The translations under genes and the position numbers were made by a program. Below the pieces are notes generated by a model. It was not told the DNA's origin, did not search any database, and worked only from the letters and a program-made list of their open reading frames with translations. DNA of 64,000 nucleotides from Burkholderia metallica (lineage in GTDB: Bacteria > Pseudomonadota > Gammaproteobacteria > Burkholderiales > Burkholderiaceae), in assembly GCF_902832845.1 (NCBI RefSeq), contig NZ_CADFDB010000002.1:1-64000 (forward strand). The letters run 5' to 3'. Positions 1 through 8,702 of this stretch are shown here, piece by piece (the stretch's first letter is position 1; the number at the start of each line of letters is the position of its first letter).

Positions 1-560
1 GTCACGTAGCGCGGCTCGTTCAGGCGCAGGTCGGTCGTGACCACGGCCGGCAGCGTCAGCGACAGCGTTTCCGCGCCGCCGTCGACTTCGCGTGCAACCG
101 TCGCCTTGCCGTCGGCCACCGTTACCTTCGACGCGAACGTCGCTTGCGGCAGGCCTGCGAGCGCCGCCAGCATCTGGCCGGTCTGGTTCGAATCGTCGTC
201 GATCGCCTGCTTGCCGAGAATCACCAGTTGCGGCTGTTCCTTGTCGACCAGCGCCTTCAGGATCTTCGCGACGGCCAGCGGCTCGACGCCGTCGGTCGAT
301 TCGACGAGGATCGCGCGATCCGCGCCGATCGCCAGTGCCGTACGCAGCGTTTCCTGCGCTTGTGCCACACCCACCGACACGGCGATCACCTCTGTCGCCA
401 CACCCGCTTCCTTCAGGCGCACGGCTTCTTCCACCGCGATCTCGTCGAACGGGTTCATCGACATCTTCACGTTCGCGATGTCGACACCGGATTGATCGGA
501 CTTCACGCCGACCTTCACGTTCGCGTCGACCACGCGCTTGACGGGTACGAGAATCTTCAT
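1..560 (-). CDS. etfB: Electron transfer flavoprotein beta subunit (partial, C-terminus beyond window edge)
   Basis: About 186 residues of EtfB are visible; the 3' end runs off the left edge. The protein begins [12 protein letters not shown] and contains the [19 protein letters not shown] segment, followed by the [12 protein letters not shown] region, all characteristic of EtfB. With EtfA (expected just outside the window) it forms the FAD/AMP heterodimer that accepts electrons from acyl-CoA dehydrogenases and passes them to ETF:ubiquinone oxidoreductase. An AAGGA ribosome site precedes the ATG at 560. It lies 20 bp downstream of an acyl-CoA dehydrogenase on the same strand, so the two are probably co-transcribed and the dehydrogenase is a likely donor. 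Confidence 0.95.
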   Translation of the reverse strand, partial: MKILVPVKRVVDANVKVGVKSDQSGVDIANVKMSMNPFDEIAVEEAVRLKEAGVATEVIAVSVGVAQAQETLRTALAIGADRAILVESTDGVEPLAVAKILKALVDKEQPQLVILGKQAIDDDSNQTGQMLAALAGLPQATFASKVTVADGKATVAREVDGGAETLSLTLPAVVTTDLRLNEPRYV

Positions 561-580
561 GAAAAGGAATCCTTCGGTAA

Positions 581-1753
581 TCAGTAGGAACGGGGCAGCT
601 GCAGCACGTGCTCGGCCACATGCCCCAGGATCATGTTGGTGGAGATCGGCGCGACCTGGTACAGACGCGTTTCGCGGAACTTGCGCTCGACGTCGTATTC
701 GCACGCAAAGCCGAAGCCGCCGTGCGTCTGCAGGCACGCGTTGGCCGCTTCCCAGCTCGCCTTCGCGGCCAGGTACTTCGCCATGTTGGCCTCGACCCCC
801 GCGTTCTGGCGCGCATCGATCTTCTCGCACGCACGCCAGCGCATCAGGTTCGCGGCCTCCAGCTCGATGAACGATTCGGCCAGCGGAAACTGGATGCCCT
901 GGTTCTGGCCGATCGGGCGGCCGAACACCTTGCGCTCGACCGCGTAGTCGCGCGCCTTCTCCAGAAACCAGTAGCCGTCGCCGATGCACTCGGCCGCGAT
1001 CAGCGTGCGCTCGGCGTTCAGGCCGTCGAAGATCACCTTCAGCCCCTTGCCTTCGGTGCCGAGCAGTGCGTCTTCCGGCAGTTCGAGATTGTCGAAGAAC
1101 AGCTCGTTGGTCTCGTGATTGACCATGTTGAGGATCGGCCGCACCGTGAGGCCGTTGCCGATCGCCTTGTCCAGCTCGACGATGAAGCACGACAGCCCGT
1201 CGCTCTTCTTCTGCACCTGGTCGAGCGGCGTGGTGCGCGCGAGCAGGATCAGCAGGTCGCTGTGCTGTACGCGCGAGATCCACACCTTCTGGCCGTTGAT
1301 GACCCAGCGGCCGTCCTTCTTCACGGCCGTGGTCTTGAGCTTGGTGGTGTCGCTGCCGGTGGTGGGCTCGGTCACGCCCATCGACTGCACGCGCAGCTCG
1401 CCCGCCGCGATGCGCGGCAGGTAGCGCTGCTTCTGCGCGTCGGTGCCGCTGAACACGATCGTGTTCATCACGTACATCTGGCCGTGGCACGCGCCCGAAT
1501 TGCCGCCGGAGCGGTTGATCTCTTCCATGATGACCGACGCCTCGGCCATCGACAGGCCCGGGCCGCCGTATTCCTGCGGAATCAGCGCGGCCAGCCAGCC
1601 GGCTTGCGTGAGGGCCGTGACGAACGCTTCGGGGTAGCCGCGCGCCTCGTCGATCTTGCGGTGGTATTCGGCCGGGAACTGGTTGCACAGGCCGCGTACC
1701 GCGTCGCGGATTTCCTGGTACTGGTCGGGGGCGGAAAAAACGGAGGCGCTCAT
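581..1753 (-). CDS. Acyl-CoA dehydrogenase family protein
   Basis: A 390-residue FAD-dependent acyl-CoA dehydrogenase, usual family length. The reading frame extends upstream to 1993, but the ATG at 1753 ([11 protein letters not shown]) fits the family start. The N-terminal helical domain is followed by the FAD-contact segment VTEPTTGSD (about residue 128), the [11 protein letters not shown] beta-domain stretch, and the C-terminal QTHGGFGF helix region. The position of the MCAD-type catalytic Glu (YEGT) reads YQVAP here. A Glu in NAERT (about residue 248) matches the base position used by isovaleryl-CoA-type enzymes. Substrate is not predictable, though a branched or short chain is plausible. 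It heads an operon with etfB and diverges from a LysR gene 112 bp away. Confidence 0.93.
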   Translation of the reverse strand: MSASVFSAPDQYQEIRDAVRGLCNQFPAEYHRKIDEARGYPEAFVTALTQAGWLAALIPQEYGGPGLSMAEASVIMEEINRSGGNSGACHGQMYVMNTIVFSGTDAQKQRYLPRIAAGELRVQSMGVTEPTTGSDTTKLKTTAVKKDGRWVINGQKVWISRVQHSDLLILLARTTPLDQVQKKSDGLSCFIVELDKAIGNGLTVRPILNMVNHETNELFFDNLELPEDALLGTEGKGLKVIFDGLNAERTLIAAECIGDGYWFLEKARDYAVERKVFGRPIGQNQGIQFPLAESFIELEAANLMRWRACEKIDARQNAGVEANMAKYLAAKASWEAANACLQTHGGFGFACEYDVERKFRETRLYQVAPISTNMILGHVAEHVLQLPRSY

Positions 1754-1865
1754 GAATCGTGTCTCGTCATTGGCATGGGTTGAGTCCATAATAAGTTTTG
1801 ATGGATTTCTTAAACAATAGAATTTTCTGATGGCCGGATCAGTTTTCGGCATCGAGGTGTCCGCG

Positions 1866-2795
1866 ATGGATCTGAAGCAACTGCGTGCGTTCGTCACCGT
1901 GGCCGAAACGGGCAACGTTACCCGTGCGTCGGCCCTGTTGAATCTCGTGCAGCCGGCCGTGTCGCGCCAGCTGCGCCTGCTCGAAGAGGACATGGGGACG
2001 GAACTGTTCGACCGCAGCCGTCACGGGATGCAGCTCACGCCGTCGGGCAAGACGATGCTCGAGTACGCGCGCCGCATCCTCAACGAAGTGGCGCGGGCCA
2101 AGGCCGAGATCCAGCCGACCGACGGGCCGGTGGCCGGCATCGTCAGCATCGGGCTGCTGGCCAGCACGTCGGACCTGCTCGCCACGCGGCTGGCGGGCGA
2201 GGTCGCGCGGCGCTACCCGCGCATCCGGCTGCGGCTCACGATCGGCTACGCGGGGCACCTGCAGGACTGGCTCGAAGCGGGGGACGTCGATGCGGCGCTG
2301 CTGTACGGGCAGAAGGAAACGCCCGCGCTGCACGTCAAGGCGCTGATCGAGGAAAGCCTGTGGGCTGTCGCGGCGCCGTCGGCGGGGCTGTCGCGCAAGC
2401 GGCCGTTGCCGCTCGAACGGGTCGCACGAGAGCCGTTCATCCTGCCTTCCGCGCCGCAGGGCCTGCGCGCCGCGATCGAGCATGCGGCGGCCGAGGCGGG
2501 CGTGACGCTGCAGGTCTTCGCCGAAACCAATGCGCTGAGCGTGCAGAAGGAACTGGTCGCGCAAGGCCACGGCTGGACGATCCTGCCGGCCGTCGGCGTC
2601 ACGCAGGAAGTCGAGCGCGGCACTCTGAGCGCGGCGCCGCTCGCGTCGCCGGGCGTCAGGCGCACGATCGTGCTCGCGGCGCCCAGCAGCCGGCAGGCCA
2701 CGGCGCCGGTGCGCTGCGTGGTCGGCGTGCTGCTCGACTGCGTGAAGGCCACGTTCGATCAGGGCGACTGGCCCGATGCGCGGTGGCTGGGCTAG
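1866..2795 (+). CDS. LysR-family transcriptional regulator
   Basis: A 309-residue LysR protein starting MDLKQLRAFVTVAETGN. The N-terminal winged helix-turn-helix includes ASALLNLVQPAVSRQLRLLE and is followed by the linker helix and a type-2 periplasmic-binding-like effector domain. An in-frame ATG at 1830 would add 12 residues, but the family start is at 1866. It is divergent from the acyl-CoA dehydrogenase/etfB operon with about 110 bp between the start codons, the classic arrangement for a regulator of its neighbour. The inducer is unknown; an acyl-CoA or free acid from the neighbouring pathway would be logical. Confidence 0.93.
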   Translation: MDLKQLRAFVTVAETGNVTRASALLNLVQPAVSRQLRLLEEDMGTELFDRSRHGMQLTPSGKTMLEYARRILNEVARAKAEIQPTDGPVAGIVSIGLLASTSDLLATRLAGEVARRYPRIRLRLTIGYAGHLQDWLEAGDVDAALLYGQKETPALHVKALIEESLWAVAAPSAGLSRKRPLPLERVAREPFILPSAPQGLRAAIEHAAAEAGVTLQVFAETNALSVQKELVAQGHGWTILPAVGVTQEVERGTLSAAPLASPGVRRTIVLAAPSSRQATAPVRCVVGVLLDCVKATFDQGDWPDARWLG

Positions 2796-2970
2796 GGGCT
2801 GATCACGCTGATCACGGGCCCGCCCCGCAGATGAATTTTTCCGTTCAAGGGGAACGTGCGCGAATGGCGTGAACAGGCGCGGCGGCGTTGGCGGGGCGCG
2901 TCGTCCCCAGGACGGCAGGGGCACATCCCGGCGAGCGGGCCCGATCGGCGCGGGCCGTTGCCGGTTGCGA

Positions 2971-3705
2971 TCACGCGCGCGGCGCCACGGATGCGCCGGT
3001 GATGCCGTGCCGACGCAGCGCATCCGCGACGAAGCCCGACGCCTTCATGTCCTCGACGAACGCATTCAGCGCCGCCGCGGCCGCTTCGCCGCGGCTCTTC
3101 GGCACGCCCATGGCCTGCCGGATCACCATGAAGCGCTCGTCGAGCAGGCGCAGGCCGGGCGTTGTCGCCGCGTCGGCTTCGAGCTGCTGCTTCACGCCCG
3201 CCGCGACTTCCAGTTCCTGTTCGACGAAGGTCCGCACGACATCCTGCGACGTCGGCGCCCGCACGATCTGCGCGGCCTTCAGTTCGCGCGTGAGGAACAG
3301 GTCGTAGGCGCTGCCCTTGCCGACCGTCACGCGGTGGTCCGGCCGGTCGACGTCCGCGTTCGTGCGGATCGGCGACGCGTCGCGCACGAGATAGAACCCT
3401 TCGATCAGCACGTATGGCGCGGTGAACGCGACCGTCTCGCCGCGCAGCGGATCGACCGCGAAGAAGCCGAAATCGGCACGCTCGTCGGTCAGCGCCTGCA
3501 CCGATTGGCCGGCGGTGTCGAACACCACGAGTTCCAGCTCGGCCGACAGGCGTTCGGCGAATGCCCGCGCGAGGTCGATCGATACGCCGAACGGTTCGCC
3601 GGTGGCCGGGTCGCGGTTCGCGAGGACCTTGTTGCCGAGATTGATCGATGCGCGCAGCTTGCCGGTGGGCGTGAACGCGGAGAGGACGCAAGGGGCGAGT
3701 GACAT
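2971..3705 (-). CDS. Solute-binding-protein-fold protein without signal peptide
   Basis: A 244-residue protein (start ATG 3705, MSLAPCVLSAFTPTGK) with the fold of amino-acid ABC binding proteins (SBP_bac_3). It has the GVSIDLARAFAERL segment, the ADFGFFAVDPLRGETVAF ligand-pocket region and the VTVGKGSAYDLFLTREL hinge region. The N-terminus begins directly with the first beta-strand of the domain and has no signal peptide or lipobox, unlike periplasmic homologues. Upstream in-frame sequence to 3990 is Arg-rich and does not provide one. No permease or ATPase is adjacent. It may act in the cytoplasm or be a truncated binding protein. It is convergent with the LysR gene ending at 2795. Confidence 0.85.
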   Translation of the reverse strand: MSLAPCVLSAFTPTGKLRASINLGNKVLANRDPATGEPFGVSIDLARAFAERLSAELELVVFDTAGQSVQALTDERADFGFFAVDPLRGETVAFTAPYVLIEGFYLVRDASPIRTNADVDRPDHRVTVGKGSAYDLFLTRELKAAQIVRAPTSQDVVRTFVEQELEVAAGVKQQLEADAATTPGLRLLDERFMVIRQAMGVPKSRGEAAAAALNAFVEDMKASGFVADALRRHGITGASVAPRA

Positions 3706-4110
3706 GGGCGGCTCGTTTCGGTCGTAGGGTCGGGGGGGCGCGGCGCGGCGCGGCGATGCGCGGCGGTGCGTCGGCATCGAGCTTATCACCTGGCTTTCGT
3801 CATGGAGCGGTGTCGAGTGGCGCAAGCCCGGCGTCGTCGCCAACCCGGCAACGCGACGGGTACGACTTCCCGTCGCCATGTCGCCCGAACCACGTGCCAT
3901 GAAGTGATAGTGATGGACGGGCGAAGCGGCCGAGCCGCCGCGACGGACGCTTCGGCGCGCGAAAAGATGCGGGAGCGGCCTGCGTCGCACCAGCCGGCGG
4001 CGGCTTCCGGCTGGCAGCGCGGCGTCCCGTCGACGGTCTGCGCTCAGGCGCTGCGGGCCTTGATCCGCCCGGCACCCGCTAGAATTGCGGTTTTAGCCCG
4101 GAATACGTCC
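3706..4110. other. Intergenic region between divergent genes
   Basis: About 400 bp between the divergent binding-protein and helicase genes. The helicase frame stays open back to 3766, but the translation (Arg/Ala-rich, no homology) looks like open G+C-rich noise. I see no RNA gene; the promoters of both flanking genes must lie here. Confidence 0.5.
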
Positions 4111-5556
4111 ATGTCCTTTGCCTCGCTCGGCCTGATCGAACCCTTGCTGCGTAATCTGCAGGACCTCAATTATCAGGCCCCTACGCCGGTGCAGGCCAAG
4201 GCGATTCCCGCCGTGCTCGGCGGCAAGGACGTGATGGCGGGCGCGCAGACGGGCACCGGCAAGACCGCCGGTTTCGCGCTGCCGCTGCTGCAACGGCTGG
4301 TGCAGCATGGCCCGGCAGTGTCCAGCAACCGCGCGCGCGTGCTGGTGCTGGTGCCCACGCGCGAACTGGCGGAACAGGTGCTGCAGAGCTTCGTCGCTTA
4401 CGGCAAGGGGCTCGACCTGCGAATGCTGGCCGCCTACGGCGGCGTGAGCATCAATCCGCAGATGATGAAACTGCGCAAGGGCGTCGACGTGCTCGTGGCG
4501 ACGCCCGGCCGTCTGCTGGACCTGAATCGGCAGAACGCGGTGCAGTTCGATCAGGTCGAAACGCTGGTGCTGGACGAAGCCGACCGCATGCTGGATCTCG
4601 GCTTCGCTCGCGAACTCGACGCCGTCTTTGCCGCGTTGCCCGCGCAGCGCCAGACGCTGCTGTTTTCGGCCACGTTTTCCGACGATATCCGCGCGATGGC
4701 GGCGAACATACTGCGCGCGCCGGTCAATATCAGCGTCAGCCCGCCCAATGCCACCGCCAGCAAGATCAAGCAGTGGGTCGTGACGGTGGACAAACGGAAC
4801 AAGCCCGACCTGTTCATGCACCTCGTGGCCGAGAACAAGTGGACGCATGCGCTGGTCTTCGTCAAGACGCGCAACGGCGTGGATTACCTGGCGGCCATGC
4901 TGGACGAAGCGGGCTATGCGGTCGACACGATCCACGGCGACAAGCCGCAACCCGCGCGCCTGCGTGCGCTGGAGCGTTTCAAGGCGGGCGAGGTACAGAT
5001 GCTGGTCGCCACCGACGTGGCGGCGCGCGGGCTCGATATCGACGACCTGCCGCTGGTGATCAACGTGGATTTGCCGATCGTCGCGCAGGACTACGTGCAC
5101 CGTATCGGCCGTACCGGCCGCGCGGGCGCGAGCGGCGTGGCGGTGTCCCTCGTATGCGCGGACGAAGCGCCGCAACTCGCCGCGATCGAAGCGCTGATCC
5201 GGCAGACGCTGCGCCGTGAAGAAGAGCCGGGTTTCGAGGCCGAGCATCGCGTGCCGGAAACCAGCGCAACGGGCCAGATCATCAAGAAACCCAAAAAGCC
5301 CAAGAAGCCGAAGGTGCCGCAGGCGGCGTCGGGGGCGATGCCCGTATCCGGCAAGAAGCCGCGCCCGCAAGGCGGCGAGAACAAGCGCAAGGGCGCGGCG
5401 CCGCGCGCCGGGGCGGCGGGCAAGGGCGCGAGCGTGCCCGGCGGCAGTCCGTTCGGCGCGCAGAAGCCGCGCGGCAAACCGGCCGGCAAACCCGCCGCGG
5501 GCGCACGCAAACCGGCTGGCAAACCCGCGGGGGGCCGCGGCAAGCGCCCGGCCTGA
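4111..5556 (+). CDS. rhlE: DEAD-box ATP-dependent RNA helicase, RhlE type
   Basis: A 481-residue DEAD-box helicase starting MSFASLGLIEPLL. Motifs in order: Q motif (PTPVQAKAIP), motif I AQTGTGKT, Ia PTRELAEQ, GG, TPGRLLD, DEAD (VLDEADRML), SAT, ATDVAARGLDI and HRIGRTGRAG. After the RecA-like core (about residue 390) comes a Lys/Pro/Gly/Arg-rich basic tail with repeats such as KPAGKPA, typical of RhlE-like helicases. It remodels RNA duplexes in ribosome assembly and RNA decay, often at low temperature. The open frame reaches back to 3766, but the core homology and the ATG at 4111 define the start. It appears monocistronic. Confidence 0.94.
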   Translation: MSFASLGLIEPLLRNLQDLNYQAPTPVQAKAIPAVLGGKDVMAGAQTGTGKTAGFALPLLQRLVQHGPAVSSNRARVLVLVPTRELAEQVLQSFVAYGKGLDLRMLAAYGGVSINPQMMKLRKGVDVLVATPGRLLDLNRQNAVQFDQVETLVLDEADRMLDLGFARELDAVFAALPAQRQTLLFSATFSDDIRAMAANILRAPVNISVSPPNATASKIKQWVVTVDKRNKPDLFMHLVAENKWTHALVFVKTRNGVDYLAAMLDEAGYAVDTIHGDKPQPARLRALERFKAGEVQMLVATDVAARGLDIDDLPLVINVDLPIVAQDYVHRIGRTGRAGASGVAVSLVCADEAPQLAAIEALIRQTLRREEEPGFEAEHRVPETSATGQIIKKPKKPKKPKVPQAASGAMPVSGKKPRPQGGENKRKGAAPRAGAAGKGASVPGGSPFGAQKPRGKPAGKPAAGARKPAGKPAGGRGKRPA

Positions 5557-5732
5557 TTCGGCGGGTGAATCGCGCCAGTCATCAGGCATGGCTGGCGGTC
5601 CGGAGCGGGGCGGGCCGGCAGCGTCGAGCGTGTCGCATCGCCGAGTCGAATCCGACGCAACGCGACGCCGCTTGTCACGGCGATCTGGCAATATGCATCG
5701 ACCGACTTCCCGACTTCGGACAGGGCCTCCCC

Positions 5733-6383
5733 ATGCACATCGCCATTCTGACCTTCCAGGGCTTCAACGAACTCGATTCCCTCATCGCGCTCGGCGTGCT
5801 CAATCGCATCAGGAAGCCCGACTGGCGGGTCACGCTTGCCTGCCCGGAGCCGTTCGTCACGTCGATGAACGGGGTGACCGTGCAGGCGCAGTCGACGTTG
5901 GCGGATGCGCGCACGGCGGACGCCGTGATCGTCGGAAGCGGCATTCGAACGCGGGAAGTGGTCGACGACGCGTCGCTGATGGCGCAGTTGCATCTCGATC
6001 CCGCCCGGCAACTCATTGGCGCCCAATGCTCGGGCACGCTGGTTCTGGCAAAGCTCGGCTTGCTCGACCACGTTCCGGCCTGCACGGATCTCACCACCAA
6101 ACCGTGGGTGGTCGAGGCCGGCGTCGACGTCCTCAATCAGCCGTTCTTCGCGCAAGGGAACGTTGCGACGGCCGGCGGCTGTTTTGCGTCGCAGTATCTG
6201 GCCGCATGGATCATTGCGCGCCTGGAGGGTGAGGATGCCGCGCGCAGCGCGCTGCATTACGTTGCGCCGGTCGGGGAAAAGGACGAGTACGTCGCGCGTG
6301 CGCTCGCGAATATCGAGCCTTATCTTTCGTCGCCCGCCAAAGACGGTGATGCGTCCGTCGCAGTCGGACGGGTTCAGCAGTGA
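5733..6383 (+). CDS. DJ-1/PfpI family protein (class I glutamine amidotransferase-like)
   Basis: A 216-residue protein starting MHIAILTFQGFNELD, the usual first strand of DJ-1/PfpI proteins. The nucleophile elbow has the reactive cysteine in GAQCSGTLVLAKLGLL (about residue 101). The acidic partner and C-terminal VATAGGCFASQYLAAW region match the transcription-regulator-like or isonitrile-hydratase-like branch of the superfamily. There is no DNA-binding domain, so it is probably a stand-alone hydrolase, glyoxalase or chaperone-like protein. It lies 115 bp upstream of the glutathione peroxidase on the same strand; a joint oxidative or carbonyl stress role is possible but unproven. Confidence 0.88.
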   Translation: MHIAILTFQGFNELDSLIALGVLNRIRKPDWRVTLACPEPFVTSMNGVTVQAQSTLADARTADAVIVGSGIRTREVVDDASLMAQLHLDPARQLIGAQCSGTLVLAKLGLLDHVPACTDLTTKPWVVEAGVDVLNQPFFAQGNVATAGGCFASQYLAAWIIARLEGEDAARSALHYVAPVGEKDEYVARALANIEPYLSSPAKDGDASVAVGRVQQ

Positions 6384-6498
6384 TCCGGCATTTTATTCTG
6401 CATACCTGACAGGTTGCAGCACCGTCGTTGCCTGTGCACGTCGCTCGGTCGAGCGTCGTGCATTCACCCATCAGTTCGATCAATGCAAGGATGCAGAC

Positions 6499-7047
6499 AT
6501 GAGCACGATTTACGATATTCCCGTCAACGCGATCGATGGCGCGCAAACCACGCTGCGCACGTATGAAGGAAAAGTGCTGCTGGTGGTGAACGTGGCGTCC
6601 AAATGCGGATTGACGCCGCAATACGAAGGGCTTGAAGCGCTTTACGAGGGCAAGCGCGCCGACGGCCTCGAAGTGCTCGCGTTTCCCGCCAACAATTTCA
6701 AGGGGCAGGAGCCGGGCACCGATGCGGAAATCCAGTCCTTCTGCACCGGCACCTTCGGCGTGACGTTTCCGTTGTTCTCGAAAATCTCCGTGATCGGCGA
6801 CGACCAGCATCCGCTCTATCGCTCGCTCACCCGGGCGCAGCCGCAGGCGACCGGTGACGGCCCGTTCCGTGCGCGCCTCGAAGGCTACGGGATTCAACCG
6901 AATCCGGCACCCGACGTGCTCTGGAACTTCGAGAAATTTCTCGTGAGCCGCAGCGGCGAAGTGGTCGCGCGTTTCTCGCCCGATACGGCCGCGGACGATC
7001 CGAAGCTGGTCGCCGCGATCGACGCGGAGCTTGCCAAGGCCGCGTAA
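6499..7047 (+). CDS. Glutathione peroxidase family protein (thiol peroxidase)
   Basis: A 182-residue thioredoxin-fold peroxidase of the GPx family. The peroxidatic cysteine is in NVASKCGLTPQY (about residue 37) and the second family signature is LAFPANNFKGQEPGTD. A WNFEKFLV segment near the C-terminus carries the conserved Trp-Asn. It reduces hydroperoxides in the cytoplasm; bacterial homologues with Cys usually take electrons from thioredoxin or glutathione. Full length, no signal peptide. The ATG at 6499 gives the family start. Confidence 0.95.
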   Translation: MSTIYDIPVNAIDGAQTTLRTYEGKVLLVVNVASKCGLTPQYEGLEALYEGKRADGLEVLAFPANNFKGQEPGTDAEIQSFCTGTFGVTFPLFSKISVIGDDQHPLYRSLTRAQPQATGDGPFRARLEGYGIQPNPAPDVLWNFEKFLVSRSGEVVARFSPDTAADDPKLVAAIDAELAKAA

Positions 7048-7095
7048 GCCGGTGTGCGGTGCGGTCGATCGCCGGATCGACCTGACGATGTCGGT

Positions 7096-7135
7096 GATTC
7101 GGCGATTCGGTGATTCGGCGATTCGGTGATTCGGT
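7096..7135 (+). repeat. Tandem 8-bp repeat, five units
   Basis: Five contiguous copies of GATTCGGY occupy 7096-7135, alternating C/T at the last base before ending with two T-type units. The array lies 48 bp after the glutathione peroxidase stop and beside the SDR remnant. Such an array could vary by slipped-strand mispairing; no promoter role is evident. Confidence 0.9.
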
Positions 7136-7164
7136 TCGGTCGGGCGTTTCGCGGACGGTGCGGG

Positions 7165-7290
7165 AGGTCTCCGATGCAGCAGCGTGTCGATCGCACCCGG
7201 CGCGATTGCGTTGAAGCGGATTTTTCCGGTCGAGAAACTCATAGGACCCGCTGCGGGCGAGCGAGCGCACGGCGGCCTTCGCGGCTTCTT
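7165..7290 (-). pseudogene. Remnant of a short-chain dehydrogenase/reductase C-terminal region
   Basis: On the minus strand the sequence reads EAAKAAVRSLARSGSYEFLD, then, after a one-base shift in an A-run (7221-7225 on the plus strand), KIRFNAIAPGAIDTLLHR. These are adjacent SDR signatures: the YxxxK helix followed by the IRVNAIAPGAIDT strand. Removing one A from the five-A run would fuse them in one frame. Only about 40 codons remain; the Rossmann N-terminus and the catalytic Tyr are gone. This is a decayed gene fragment left by deletion. Confidence 0.65.
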
Positions 7291-7504
7291 GCTCCTTTCT
7301 ACGTCGTGAGGGATCGGGCAACAGGTTCAAGACGCCACTGCATTCGTGCGTCTTGTCCGTTCCTGATCGTCCACGCGAAGTATGGAGCGCGACGCGAATG
7401 GCGCAAAGGTCGTATAACCCTCGAAAAGCGCCACTCGGCATGATCGGGTACTTACGGTATCCGGGCGTGACGCGGCGGCATCGCACGCCGGTAGCCGTGC
7501 GGCT

Positions 7505-8353
7505 TCATGTTTCGCTCGCGTAGCGCAGCGCATAGCCGCCACGCGTTCGCTCGATGCGGGCGAAGCCGGGTTCGCCCAGATGCATGCCGGCAATCAACAG
7601 CCCGTCCGCGCTGACCTGGTCCAGCAGCCGCGCGCGCGTGGCCGCGGCCAGCGACGCATCGTGATCGAAGGCAATCGATACGTCCGGCCGCTGAATCTGG
7701 ATATGCGGGAAATGCACGACGTCCCCCCACACGAGAAGGCCCTGATCGCGCGATTCGACGACATAGCCGGTGTGTCCGTCGGTATGCCCGGGCAGCGGGA
7801 GCGCGTGAATCCCGGGGAGGACCTGCCCGTCGTCGAACACGCGAAGCCTGTCGCGATAGGCTTCGAACACCTCGCGTGCCTTGACGAAATTACCGCGCGC
7901 CCGTTCGCTCGCACGGCTCAGATTGCCGTCGTCCTGCCAGAACGCAACCTCACGCCGATGCGCGACCAGCTCCGCATTCGGAAACGCGATCTGCGCGGCG
8001 TCGTTCACGAGCCCGCCGACGTGATCGGGATGCGCATGGGTCAGCAGGATGGTGTCGATCGCAGCAGGCTCGATTCCGGCGAGCGCCAGATTCGCCAAAA
8101 GGCGCCCGCCCCATTGCCTGAACCCGCCGGCCCCGCCGTCGATCAGTATGGTGCGACCCGCTGCGCGTACGACGTAGCAATTGATATGCACGGCCGCGGG
8201 CGCCGTTTGCCCGGCATCGCGCTGCATGCTTGCTGCGTTGTCCGAATCGATATTCGACAGAAAATCGAGGCTGGCCGTCAGATAGCCGTCGCTGATCGCG
8301 GTAATCGTGAAATCCCCGACCTGCTGATGGGGAAAGGTAACGGTGGGCATCAT
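7505..8353 (-). CDS. MBL-fold metallo-hydrolase (AttM/lactonase-like)
   Basis: A 282-residue metallo-beta-lactamase-fold enzyme. The dinuclear metal motif is THAHPDHVGG (about residue 105), with downstream ligands in LPLPGHTDGH (third His), VVWGDVVHF-type Asp and IAGMHLGEPG (last His). The sequence resembles the quorum-quenching lactonase/AttM and methyl-parathion-hydrolase-like group rather than glyoxalase II or RNase Z. No signal peptide is seen. Two adjacent ATGs (8353, 8350) are possible starts. It is the last gene of a three-gene operon, 15 bp after the tautomerase. Confidence 0.9.
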   Translation of the reverse strand: MMPTVTFPHQQVGDFTITAISDGYLTASLDFLSNIDSDNAASMQRDAGQTAPAAVHINCYVVRAAGRTILIDGGAGGFRQWGGRLLANLALAGIEPAAIDTILLTHAHPDHVGGLVNDAAQIAFPNAELVAHRREVAFWQDDGNLSRASERARGNFVKAREVFEAYRDRLRVFDDGQVLPGIHALPLPGHTDGHTGYVVESRDQGLLVWGDVVHFPHIQIQRPDVSIAFDHDASLAAATRARLLDQVSADGLLIAGMHLGEPGFARIERTRGGYALRYASET

Positions 8354-8368
8354 GTTGCTCCGAAGTGC

Positions 8369-8695
8369 CTAATTGCGGGCGTGAAGGTTCGATGCGGTGT
8401 AGCCGAAACACCGAATGCGCGCGGTGAGACCGGTGTGACGAACGATCGCCTGATCCAGCGCGTCCATGAACCGGTTCATGACGTCCGGCGTGCGCGATGC
8501 GCCGACGCGATAGCGGATGTCCGCGAAGACGGGATGTCCATGACCGTGCCGCACCGCCAGAAAAATGACGTGGACGTTCCGGACCTCCGCGCGGAGCACG
8601 TTCGTACATAGCTCGACGCAGTCGCGCGACAACCGGGCGAGGTTTTCGTCGGGCGGCATCCGCGTCGCATCGATCGACACAGTGACGTTCGGCAT
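8369..8695 (-). CDS. Tautomerase family protein
   Basis: A 108-residue protein beginning MPNVTVSIDATRMPPDE. After Met removal Pro-1 would be the catalytic base of a 4-oxalocrotonate tautomerase/MIF-superfamily enzyme. The length and the FADIRYRVGASRTPD segment fit the longer, trimeric branch (5-carboxymethyl-2-hydroxymuconate isomerase-like) rather than the 62-residue 4-OT. It would catalyse keto-enol tautomerisation of a small dicarbonyl or unsaturated acid. Its position between an MBL hydrolase and an unknown protein, under a divergent LysR, suggests a small degradative pathway. Confidence 0.75.
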   Translation of the reverse strand: MPNVTVSIDATRMPPDENLARLSRDCVELCTNVLRAEVRNVHVIFLAVRHGHGHPVFADIRYRVGASRTPDVMNRFMDALDQAIVRHTGLTARIRCFGYTASNLHARN

Positions 8696-8702
8696 CGCTG
8701 AC

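Larger units (their letters stand above)
7048..7504. other. Intergenic region with tandem repeat and gene remnant
   Basis: No intact gene. It holds an 8-bp tandem repeat (7096-7135) and, on the minus strand, a decayed SDR fragment (about 7165-7290), both listed separately. The remainder (7300-7504) shows no coding signal. Confidence 0.6.

Noticed and set aside
7096-7135. Possible CRISPR-like array
   Set aside because: The units are 8 bp and contiguous, with no spacers and no cas genes in the window.
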